Below the pieces are notes generated by a model. That model was given only the letters and a program-made list of their open reading frames with translations, made no database searches and was not told the DNA's origin. A DNA stretch of 7,314 nucleotides from Thiomargarita sp. (GTDB lineage: Bacteria > Pseudomonadota > Gammaproteobacteria > Beggiatoales > Beggiatoaceae), in NCBI GenBank assembly GCA_020721025.1, contig DYNO01000164.1, forward strand, positions 1-7,314. The letters run 5' to 3'. Of the stretch, positions 1 through 5,947 are shown piece after piece; within the stretch, counting starts at the first letter, position 1; every line of letters begins with the position of its first letter. Made by a program: the position numbers and the translations under genes.

Positions 1-29
1 CATTTCAGTTGTGGTGAGGATTCTAATAT

Positions 30-106
30 GACATGCTTTACCTGTCAATACTTTTCCGGTATAAACCTGTTTGGTTTGGTTTTAAAGATGTCAAACCGGT
101 TCTATA
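30..106 (+). repeat. Degraded copy of MITE-like repeat
   Basis: Bases 78-106 match the right arm of the better preserved element at 4876-4972 with only a couple of differences (core TTTTAAAGATGTCAAACC, then GTTCTATA). The short block CCTGTTTGGTT at 66-76 is also shared with that copy (4921-4931), but about 11 bases between block and arm are missing here. A weak left arm may survive at about 30-42 (TGACATGCTTTACC), which can pair with GGTTTTAAAGATGTCA apart from a bulged G and two unpaired bases; the outermost part of the left arm is not recognisable. Seen: the sequence match between two intergenic sites about 4.9 kb apart. Inferred: an old, partly deleted copy of a small non-autonomous element. 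Confidence 0.6.
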
Positions 107-352
107 TCGAACTGTAAATCTAATTTACTATTGCGTTGAATCAATTTTAATAAAAGTGGAACTTGATGGTAATTTCCATAGCCTATTACGCATAGACATT
201 ATCATGTCACTATTGCAAAGAAAATGCAAGTTTTTTTATTGCTGTCCGGCGTAATTTTAAGTTATCTGTTTTATTTCATTCAATTTATTTTTTACAATGG
301 TTATTCTGTTCGATGGAATGATAACGAGAGGAAACTTTGAAACTATCCCGCG
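107..352. other. Gene-free AT-rich intergenic stretch
   Basis: No convincing gene was found on either strand. The open frame that crosses this stretch on the plus strand has no ribosome-binding site, starts inside the repeat copy to the left and has a low-complexity protein. Small structures are present: GTAAAT-CTA-ATTTAC at 114-128, and a five-base-pair stem TTGCA/TGCAA at 213-229 followed by seven T residues at 231-237, which could be a weak plus-strand terminator for a gene outside the window. No clear terminator for the minus-strand ychF gene was found here. Confidence 0.5.
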
Positions 353-1444
353 TCATACGTTAAAACGAAAGTGCATCACATCGCCATCTTTCACGCTATA
401 TTCCTTGCCTTCCAACCGCCATTTTCCCGCTTCTTTCGCCCCTTGTTCGCCCTTGTATGCGATAAAGTCTTGATAACCAACCACTTCTGCACGAATAAAA
501 CCGCGCTCAAAATCGGTATGAATCACGCCCGCCGCTTGTGGAGCCGTCGCCCCAATCGCCACTGTCCACGCTCGCACTTCCTTCACGCCCGCCGTAAAAT
601 AAGTTTGTAACCGCAACAGCCGATATCCAGCATAAATCACTCGATTTAATCCCGGCTCGGTCATGCCCATCGCTTGCAAAAATTCCTGACGTTCTTCGGC
701 TGCCAAACTCACCAATTCCGCCTCCGTCGCTGCGCACACCGGCACAACTTCTGCCCCTTCTTCGGTTGCCAATGCAATCACTTGATCAAGATAAGAATTA
801 TTGCTAAAACCATCTTCATTGACATTCGCAATATACACAGTCGGCTTGGCGGTCAACAAATGCAATTCATACAAAACCTCGCCTTCCTCATGACTCAAGT
901 TCATGGTACGCACGGGTTTTCCGGCATCTAAATGTGTTTGCACCCGTTCTAATAAACTTTTCTTTGCCAACGCCTCTTTATTGCCACTTTTGGTATCTTT
1001 CAACACCCGTTGTAATGCCCGTGCCACCGTGTCCAAATCTGCCAACGCCAATTCCGTATTAATCACTTCAATGTCAGCCAACGGATTGACTTTGCCAGCA
1101 ACGTGAATAATATCAGTATTATCAAAACAGCGGACAACTTGTGCAATCGCTTGGGTTTCACGAATATGGGCTAAAAATTTATTCCCCAGCCCTTCCCCCT
1201 GAGATGCCCCCGCGACCAAGCCCGCAATATCCACAAATTCCATCGTTGTCGGAATAATTTTCTGAGGTTTAACAATGGTCGCCAACGCATTCAGCCGACT
1301 GTCTGGCATTGCCACCACGCCCACATTGGGTTCAATGGTACAAAATGGATAATTTTCCGCTTGAATTTGTGCATTGGTCAACGCATTGAATAACGTCGAT
1401 TTTCCCACATTGGGCAGTCCCACGATTCCACATTTAAATCCCAT
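353..1444 (-). CDS. ychF: YchF/OLA1-type redox-responsive P-loop ATPase
   Basis: A 363-residue protein, the same length as E. coli YchF. YchF belongs to the Obg-related TRAFAC NTPases, is cytoplasmic, binds ribosomes and prefers ATP to GTP; it is linked to translation and oxidative-stress control. Visible motifs are the Walker A loop GLPNVGKST (residues 9-17), the G3 motif DIAG (72-75), His114 in the position of the catalytic glutamine replacement typical of this family, and the altered G4 motif NVNE (207-210) in place of NKxD, which explains the ATP preference. The C-terminal TGS-like domain is present and ends in MHFRFNV. The start is supported by AGGA ten bases upstream on the minus strand. 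In many gammaproteobacteria ychF follows pth; here nothing precedes it except the IS607 element, whose insertion may have altered its 5' context. Nothing looks broken. Confidence 0.97.
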   Translation of the reverse strand: MGFKCGIVGLPNVGKSTLFNALTNAQIQAENYPFCTIEPNVGVVAMPDSRLNALATIVKPQKIIPTTMEFVDIAGLVAGASQGEGLGNKFLAHIRETQAIAQVVRCFDNTDIIHVAGKVNPLADIEVINTELALADLDTVARALQRVLKDTKSGNKEALAKKSLLERVQTHLDAGKPVRTMNLSHEEGEVLYELHLLTAKPTVYIANVNEDGFSNNSYLDQVIALATEEGAEVVPVCAATEAELVSLAAEERQEFLQAMGMTEPGLNRVIYAGYRLLRLQTYFTAGVKEVRAWTVAIGATAPQAAGVIHTDFERGFIRAEVVGYQDFIAYKGEQGAKEAGKWRLEGKEYSVKDGDVMHFRFNV

Positions 1445-1562
1445 ATCATTTTTTTCCTAGCATTTGCAGTGTGGCGTATTTTACAACGAGATGTTTCACT
1501 TTGGGAGAAATGGATTGAGTTAGTTCCTGTTACTAAATTAGCTACACTTAGTTGGATTCTAT

Positions 1563-1593
1563 TGTACAAAATTGTGTCACCTGTCACAGAATC
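1563..1593 (+). repeat. Left-end motif array of IS607-like element
   Basis: Three TGT(n)CA-type motifs lie close together: TGTACA at 1563, TGTGTCAC at 1573 and TGTCACAGAATC at 1582-1593. The last one reappears as TGTAACAGAATC at 3297-3308 beyond tnpB, in the same orientation with one mismatch, and is also preceded there by two TGTTCA motifs. Seen: the paired arrays bracketing tnpAB. Inferred: binding or crossover region for the IS607 serine recombinase; such elements lack terminal inverted repeats but are reported to carry short repeated motifs at their ends. The exact boundary base cannot be fixed. Confidence 0.45.
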
Positions 1594-1601
1594 ATACCAA
1601 G

Positions 1602-2183
1602 ATGTCTTTCGTAAATACTAAAACAGCATGTAAACAACTCGGTGTTGGCGCAGCGACTTTGCGTCGATGGGATAAAGATGGCAAAATCAAGACGATGCGT
1701 ACACCCGGCGGGGTTCGTCTTTATGATTTAGATTCACTTGAATCAGAAAGACGAAAATTTATCTATGCACGGGTTTCCTCACGAAACCAAAAGGATGACT
1801 TAAATTCTCAAATTGAACATCTGAAAACTCGGTATCCAAATCATGAGCTTATCGAAGACATTGGCAGTGGACTCAACTTCAAAAGAAAAGGATTTAACGC
1901 CTTATTGGAACTCGTCTTGTCTGGACATGTCTCGGAAATTGTTGTCGCACACCGAGACCGGTTGTGTCGGTTCGGATTTGAACTTATTGAATCTATTGCC
2001 AAAAAGTACAATTGCCGAATCGTGGTTCTTGATGAAAGTCAGTTGTCACCACAAGCCGAGCTTGTCAACGACCTCTTGTCAATCATTCACGTCTTCGCTT
2101 GTCGATTGCCCGGACTTAGAAAGTACAGTCGTCAGATCAGAGAAGATTCGGATTTACCCGAAAAGCAGACACACCGCCCGTAA
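1602..2183 (+). CDS. tnpA: IS607-family transposase TnpA (serine recombinase)
   Basis: A 193-residue serine recombinase that cuts and rejoins the transposon ends through a covalent 5'-phosphoserine link. The N-terminus (about residues 1-48) is a MerR-like helix-turn-helix, seen in GVGAATLRRWDKDGKI followed by TPGGVRLYD. The catalytic domain starts near residue 52: YARVSS (55-60) holds the nucleophile, most likely Ser59 by comparison with the resolvase YARVS motif. The conserved arginine-rich stretch AHRDRLCRFGFELIE and the family signature LSPQAELVNDLLSIIHVFACRLPGLRKY are present. In IS607 the DNA-binding domain is N-terminal, the reverse of most resolvases, as here. ATG at 1602 is chosen because the protein family starts at this point; an in-frame TTG at 1572 would add ten unrelated residues. 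No good ribosome-binding site is visible. The end overlaps tnpB in another frame. Length and motifs suggest an active protein. Confidence 0.93.
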   Translation: MSFVNTKTACKQLGVGAATLRRWDKDGKIKTMRTPGGVRLYDLDSLESERRKFIYARVSSRNQKDDLNSQIEHLKTRYPNHELIEDIGSGLNFKRKGFNALLELVLSGHVSEIVVAHRDRLCRFGFELIESIAKKYNCRIVVLDESQLSPQAELVNDLLSIIHVFACRLPGLRKYSRQIREDSDLPEKQTHRP

Positions 2184-3224
2184 ATATCTTGGTTTAAGTC
2201 GTTGGTGGTACAACCGTACTATCAACTACTTACGACAAGAAGGTACAAAAGCCTCACTTTACGATGTCAGAAAAGTTGTGCAAAAAGGCGACGATATTCC
2301 AGATTGGGCGATGGACTGTCCACAAAGAATTCGTGAACATGCCATGTCCGATGCTTGCAATGCTGTCAAAAATGCTAAAGCTAAGTATTTGAAAACAGGC
2401 AAAGTTCAGCAAGTAAGTTTTCGTGCCAAGCGTGATCCGATTCAAAGTTTTGGATTTGATAAATCTGCATTAAATCAAGACTTTGTGTTTGGCAGCAAAA
2501 AGTTTAAATTGGAATTTGAAGCGTCTGAAACTTTTCATACGGATTTGGAAGGTACACGGATTGTTCGAGAAGGAAGCCGCTATTTTGTAATTATTCCCCA
2601 AAAGCTACCGTATCAAGTACCTGAAAACCAAAGGATTGATGCGGTGGCTCTCGATCCGGGAGTTCGCACTTTTATGTCATTTTATTCTGAAGTATTGCAT
2701 GGTAAGATTGGTGAAGGTGATTTTCAAAGAATCTATCGGTTGTGCTTGAATCTCGACAAACTTATGTCTCAGATTTCAAAAGCGAAATGTAAGCAAAAAC
2801 GTCGATTGAAACAAGCGGCTGAACGGATGCGTTGGCGAATTTGGGATTTGATTAATGAACTTCATAAGAAAGTTGCAAATTTTCTGGTACACACTTTCGA
2901 CCGAATTTTAATCCCAACGTTTGAAACTTCACAAATGGTTACTAAATTGGCTTCAAGCACATCACGTAACATGTTGACTTTTAGACACTATGGCTTCAAA
3001 GAATATTTGAAAGCTCGTGGACAACAAGCAATGTGCGAAGTGATTGAAGTCAATGAAGCCTATACGACCAAAACTTGCTCTTATTGTGGTACTGAACACA
3101 AGATGGGTAGCAAGAAACGAATGAAACGGGGTGGAAGCGGGTCTGTAGTTGTGGTGCGGATGTAGATCGAGATTTAAACGGCGCACGGGGGATTTTTCTT
3201 CGTGCTTTGGCGGTTACGCCCTGA
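2032..3224 (+). pseudogene. tnpB: TnpB, RuvC-like RNA-guided nuclease, frameshifted
   Basis: TnpB proteins are RNA-guided DNA nucleases, relatives of Cas12, using an RNA derived from the transposon right end. Recognisable homology begins near 2134 (RSEKIRIYP) and continues through QRIREHAM, FRAKRD, the RuvC-I motif ALDPGVRTF (Asp208 if counted from ATG 2032), the RuvC-II motif IPTFETSQM (Glu298) and the first zinc-finger half CSYCG (Cys349, Cys352). The frame then stops at 3163-3165 after an unrelated tail, 377 residues in all. The missing end lies in another frame from 3132: VCSCGADVDRDLNGARG and then FLRALAVTP, stopping at 3222-3224. This restores the second cysteine pair and the RuvC-III aspartate. 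Loss of one G in the GGGG run at 3128-3131 explains the break; repaired, the length would be near the usual 400 residues. The start is uncertain: ATG 2032 is the nearest upstream ATG, TTG 2062 is possible, and no canonical start lies next to the homology, so coupling to tnpA is likely. Confidence 0.85.
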
Positions 3225-3273
3225 TTGATCCTCCAAAAATCAATCTGAATTTGTTGGAACGGAAGAGCAATTA

Positions 3274-3308
3274 TGTTCAACCGTGTTCAGCAGAAATGTA
3301 ACAGAATC
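3274..3308 (+). repeat. Right-end motif array of IS607-like element
   Basis: TGTTCA at 3274, TGTTCA at 3284 and TGTAACAGAATC at 3297-3308 form an array that mirrors, in the same orientation, the three motifs at 1563-1593. It lies about 50 bases beyond the restored end of tnpB, where the right end of an IS607-type element is expected. Likely a TnpA-binding region and close to the transposon edge; the precise edge is not determined. Confidence 0.45.
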
Positions 3309-3335
3309 CAAAAAGTGCGATAAAAAATGATCGTA

Positions 3336-3344
3336 TGGTACAAT
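3336..3344 (+). promoter_or_regulatory. Possible extended -10 promoter for cysS
   Basis: TGGTACAAT at 3336-3344 fits an extended -10 element (TGn followed by a hexamer with five of six consensus bases). No good -35 box is found upstream. Transcription from here would give a leader of about 90 bases before cysS, containing the small inverted repeats TGTC/GACA near 3365 and CACAG-TC-CTGTG at 3389-3400. Evidence is consensus matching only. Confidence 0.3.
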
Positions 3345-3441
3345 TTGATTTGACCTTGAACATCCTGTCGTGACACGCAAAATTGTCGCACAGTCCTGTG
3401 GATTAACCCATACAACGAAAAAATAATTTGGCGCAAAATTT

Positions 3442-4821
3442 ATGTTGACCGTTTATAACAGCTTGACGCACGAAAAAGAAATTTTCACTCCCTTGATTCC
3501 TAACAAAATTCGTATGTACGTGTGCGGTATGACCGTTTATGATTACTGCCATGTTGGACACGCACGAGTCATGGTGGTATTTGACATGATCACTCGTTAC
3601 TTGAGAGCGATTGGTTATGAAGTCATCTACGTTCGCAATATTACGGATATTGATGACAAAATTATTCAGCGAGCCATTGAAAATCAAGAAGATATGAATC
3701 AATTGACGGCGCGTTTTATTCAAGCCATGCACGAAGATGCAGATGCGTTGGGGGTGATGCGTCCGGATCATGAACCGCGGGCTACCGAGTCGATTGCGGA
3801 AATTATTGAGATTATTCAACAGCTTTTCCACAATGGCTACGCGTATCAAGCGGATAATGGCGATGTCTATTACGCGGTCAATAAATTCAAAGATTATGGC
3901 AAATTGTCGGGCAAAAAAATCGACGAATTGCGGGCGGGTGAACGGGTGGAAGTTGAACAAGCCAAACAAGACCCGCTGGATTTTGTGTTATGGAAGACCG
4001 CGAAGCCTCAAGAACCTGCGTGGGATTCCCCGTGGGGCAAGGGGCGACCGGGTTGGCACATTGAATGCTCTGCGATGTCAACACATTGTTTAGGCAACCA
4101 TTTTGATATTCATGGCGGTGGACAGGATTTACAGTTTCCTCATCATGAGAATGAAATTGCACAATCGGAAGGGGCGACCGGTGAACCCTTTGTCAATTAT
4201 TGGATTCACAACGGTTTTGTGCGCGTCAACGAAGAAAAAATGTCGAAATCGTTAGGCAACTTTTTTACGGTGCGTGAGGTTCTGAAAGCGTATCCGCCGG
4301 AAGTGTTGCGTTATTTTATTCTTGCCAGCCATTATCGCAGCCCGTTAAACTATTCTGACCAAAATTTAGACACAGCCCGACAAGCCCTCACTCGATTATA
4401 CACGGCATTACGGGGATTGTCTGCGACGGAAAACTTGCCCGAAGACAATGAATATCGGCAACGGTTTCATCAAGTGATGCAAGATGATTTTAACACGCCG
4501 GAGGCTTTGGCGATTTTGTTTGAACTTGCCCATGAAATCAACAAACACCGTTCCACCGATTTCAATCAGGCACAAAAACTTGCGGGAGAATTGCGTTATC
4601 TGGCGGCGATGTTGGGATTATTGCAAACCGATTCTGAAAACTTTTTACAAGGCGAAACAGAAGGTTTGTCCGCGGCAACGATTGAAAATATGATTCAGCA
4701 ACGCAATGCGGCTCGAACGGCGAAAAATTGGAAAGAATCGGATCGCCTCCGGGATGAATTAAAAGCACAAGGAATTGTTTTAGAAGATGGCGCGCAGGGA
4801 ACGACATGGCGTAAAATTTAG
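3442..4821 (+). CDS. cysS: Cysteinyl-tRNA synthetase
   Basis: A 459-residue class I aminoacyl-tRNA synthetase (E. coli CysRS is 461) that joins cysteine to tRNA-Cys in the cytoplasm using ATP. The Rossmann-fold catalytic domain carries the HIGH motif as HVGH (residues 37-40) and the KMSKS motif (266-270). The four zinc ligands that select cysteine are all visible at Cys28, Cys209, His234 and Glu238, the numbering seen in E. coli. WHIECSAM and FPHHENEIAQ are classic CysRS signatures. The C-terminal anticodon-binding region ends in the conserved GIVLEDGAQGTTWR. The start ATG matches the family N-terminus (MLTVYNSLT); the Shine-Dalgarno sequence is weak, with only a short GG-containing stretch about ten bases upstream. 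The gene is monocistronic in this window, preceded by the IS607 element and followed by a MITE-like repeat in the convergent gap. Confidence 0.98.
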   Translation: MLTVYNSLTHEKEIFTPLIPNKIRMYVCGMTVYDYCHVGHARVMVVFDMITRYLRAIGYEVIYVRNITDIDDKIIQRAIENQEDMNQLTARFIQAMHEDADALGVMRPDHEPRATESIAEIIEIIQQLFHNGYAYQADNGDVYYAVNKFKDYGKLSGKKIDELRAGERVEVEQAKQDPLDFVLWKTAKPQEPAWDSPWGKGRPGWHIECSAMSTHCLGNHFDIHGGGQDLQFPHHENEIAQSEGATGEPFVNYWIHNGFVRVNEEKMSKSLGNFFTVREVLKAYPPEVLRYFILASHYRSPLNYSDQNLDTARQALTRLYTALRGLSATENLPEDNEYRQRFHQVMQDDFNTPEALAILFELAHEINKHRSTDFNQAQKLAGELRYLAAMLGLLQTDSENFLQGETEGLSAATIENMIQQRNAARTAKNWKESDRLRDELKAQGIVLEDGAQGTTWRKI

Positions 4822-4875
4822 GTTGTGGTTTGAAGCAATACTCCGTCCTGCTTAGTTATCAGCAATAGTAGGGTG

Positions 4876-4972
4876 TATAGAACCGATTTGATATCTTTAA
4901 ACGGAGTGGATTAAGTCATTCCTGTTTGGTTATGGACTTGTTCGGTTTTAAAGATGTCAAACCAGTTCTATA
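4876..4972. repeat. 97-bp MITE-like element with terminal inverted repeats
   Basis: The left arm (from TATAGAACCGATTTGATATC at 4876, on to about 4904) is the imperfect reverse complement of the right arm at 4943-4972 (ending GTCAAACCAGTTCTATA), with three mismatches and one gap over about 29 positions. The ends read TA-TAGAAC and GTTCTA-TA, so the element is flanked by TA, as with non-autonomous relatives of IS630/Tc1-type elements that target TA; this family link is inferred. The 40-base interior encodes nothing. It lies between the convergent genes cysS and prmC, where the transcript could fold into a long hairpin on either strand and possibly help to end transcription, although no T run follows. 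A second, damaged copy is at about 30-106. Confidence 0.7.
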
Positions 4973-5018
4973 AAGTAAAGATTTTGATTTCGCAATGGAT
5001 GTTGTGAGCAACCTAATG

Positions 5019-5867
5019 CTAATGTAAGATACGTTCTTGAATGATTTTCCCCACAGTGACTCGTGGTAATCCTGCCAAATCCGAATGCGTCATCACTTGA
5101 ACATAGCCATGTTGTTCAAAAAGCTGTGCCACGCGCGCCCCTTGACTATAGCCATGTTCTACCAACAACCACCCCGAATTTTCTAAATAAAATGGTGCAT
5201 GTTGAATAATATGCCGCAATGCCTCTAAACCATCCACCCCACTGATCAGCGCGTTCTGTGGCTCATAGCGTAACTCATTCTGTTCCAAAGACAAATCATC
5301 TTCAGCAATGTAAGGGGGATTTGACACAATCAGATACGCACGCGTGCTTGCTAAATTGCTAAACCAATGACTTTGCACAAATTGAATCTTGGGCAATTGT
5401 AAATTTTTGGCATTATGCTGCGCCACTTCCAAAGCTGCCAGAGAAACATCGGTAGCAACAATTTGACACTGCTGACGTTCTGAGGCAATCGCGAGAGCTA
5501 TCGCACCACTGCCAGTACCCAAATCTATCACCATATCCTTGCTGTCCACTGCCAATCGCGCCAACGCGGCTTCAACCAATAATTCCGTTTCTGGACGAGG
5601 AATCAGTGTAAATTCATTCACTTGTAATGTCAGTGACCAAAATTCTTTTTCCCCCACCAAGTAGGCGACGGGTTTCCCTAGCAAACGTTGGGCAACCAAG
5701 GCGCGAAACTGGGCAACTTCTTGATAAGAAAGTGTTTTATCAGCATACGCATACAAATAAGTGCGAGAAACGCGCAGAGCGTGCGCCAGTAAAATTTCAG
5801 CCTCCAAACGCGGCGTAGGTGGGGGCAATTGGCGGGTACTGTCTTGCAGCAATTCATTAATCGTCAT
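5019..5867 (-). CDS. prmC: Peptide chain release factor glutamine N5-methyltransferase
   Basis: A 282-residue protein (E. coli PrmC, formerly HemK, is 277) that methylates the glutamine of the GGQ motif of release factors RF1 and RF2, using S-adenosylmethionine, to speed peptide release. The N-terminal helical substrate-recognition domain covers about residues 1-75. The Rossmann methyltransferase domain follows, with the SAM-binding motif DLGTGSGA (115-122), the acidic residue Asp140 that should contact the ribose, and the catalytic NPPY motif (183-186), which places the target glutamine. The signature IPRPETELLVE (89-99) is intact. The start ATG is followed by the family-like MTINELL; its ribosome-binding site is weak (GAAGA about 11 bases upstream). 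In many bacteria prmC follows prfA; here it stands alone, divergent from pstS, with a Pho box only six bases in front of its start codon. Confidence 0.96.
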   Translation of the reverse strand: MTINELLQDSTRQLPPPTPRLEAEILLAHALRVSRTYLYAYADKTLSYQEVAQFRALVAQRLLGKPVAYLVGEKEFWSLTLQVNEFTLIPRPETELLVEAALARLAVDSKDMVIDLGTGSGAIALAIASERQQCQIVATDVSLAALEVAQHNAKNLQLPKIQFVQSHWFSNLASTRAYLIVSNPPYIAEDDLSLEQNELRYEPQNALISGVDGLEALRHIIQHAPFYLENSGWLLVEHGYSQGARVAQLFEQHGYVQVMTHSDLAGLPRVTVGKIIQERILH

Positions 5868-5872
5868 GGTTT

Positions 5873-5906
5873 ATGTCATCTTCATGTCATAGTATTGCGA
5901 CATACT
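5873..5906 (+). promoter_or_regulatory. Pho box and -10 element of pstS promoter
   Basis: Two exact ATGTCAT repeats lie at 5873-5879 and 5884-5890 with a start-to-start distance of 11 bases, the geometry of a PhoB box (consensus two CTGTCAT halves separated by four bases). CATACT at 5901-5906 lies ten bases beyond and serves as a plausible -10, as in Pho promoters where the box replaces the -35. Reading direction is towards pstS, a classic PhoB target, which makes the assignment stronger. The sequence pattern is seen; control by PhoB under phosphate limitation is inferred. Confidence 0.75.
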
Positions 5907-5920
5907 AAACGAAGTATTGC
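5891..5920. repeat. Direct repeat AGTATTGC, 22-bp period
   Basis: AGTATTGC occurs at 5891-5898 and again at 5913-5920, exactly 22 bases apart (about two helical turns), immediately downstream of the Pho box and bracketing the predicted -10 region. This spacing is twice the 11-base Pho-box period. It may be a site for a second regulator; the role is unknown. Confidence 0.4.
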
Positions 5921-5931
5921 TAAATTCACAA
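5902..5931 (-). promoter_or_regulatory. Possible prmC promoter overlapping the pstS promoter
   Basis: On the minus strand TTGTGA (5926-5931) and TAGTAT (5902-5907) are separated by 18 bases; each matches four of six consensus positions. The -10 would coincide with the proposed pstS -10 on the other strand, and the Pho box would fall in the early transcribed region of prmC. Consensus matching only. Confidence 0.3.
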
Positions 5932-5947
5932 ATGATAGAGGTTTTGA

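Larger units (their letters stand above)
1563..3308 (+). mobile_element. IS607-family insertion sequence with broken tnpB
   Basis: The element consists of a MerR-headed serine recombinase gene (tnpA) followed, with overlapping reading frames, by a tnpB gene; this gene pair and order define the IS607 family. These elements move through a circular double-stranded intermediate made by the serine recombinase and leave no target duplication, so boundaries are hard to see. The limits given are the paired TGT(n)CA arrays at both sides and are tentative by some tens of bases. It sits between the divergent genes ychF and cysS, pointing towards cysS. tnpA appears intact, so the copy might still move; tnpB carries a frameshift. 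Confidence 0.8.

Noticed and set aside
213..237. TTGCA/TGCAA stem followed by seven T residues as a terminator
   Set aside because: The stem is only five base pairs with a seven-base loop, and no upstream plus-strand gene is visible; kept only as a remark.
33..254. 73-codon open frame on the plus strand
   Set aside because: It starts inside the repeat copy, lacks a ribosome-binding site and has a low-complexity, residue-biased translation without recognisable family features.
1582..1593. TGTCACAGAATC and its partner at 3297 as a classic target-site duplication
   Set aside because: IS607 elements do not make target duplications, and both copies sit inside larger matching motif arrays, so end motifs are the better reading.
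1843..2031. N-terminal extension of tnpB starting at 1843
   Set aside because: The residues before about 2134 resemble nothing in TnpB and lie entirely within tnpA, whose frame is clearly the coding one.
3360..3441. Riboswitch or T-box leader in front of cysS
   Set aside because: Only very small inverted repeats are present, with no T-box sequence, anti-terminator or T-rich terminator.
3403..3969. 188-codon minus-strand open frame opposite cysS
   Set aside because: It is a shadow of the clear cysS gene in another frame, with no motif or ribosome-binding site of its own.
5873..5920. Short repeats as a CRISPR-like array
   Set aside because: The repeats are seven to eight bases with tiny spacers, and the geometry fits a Pho box.
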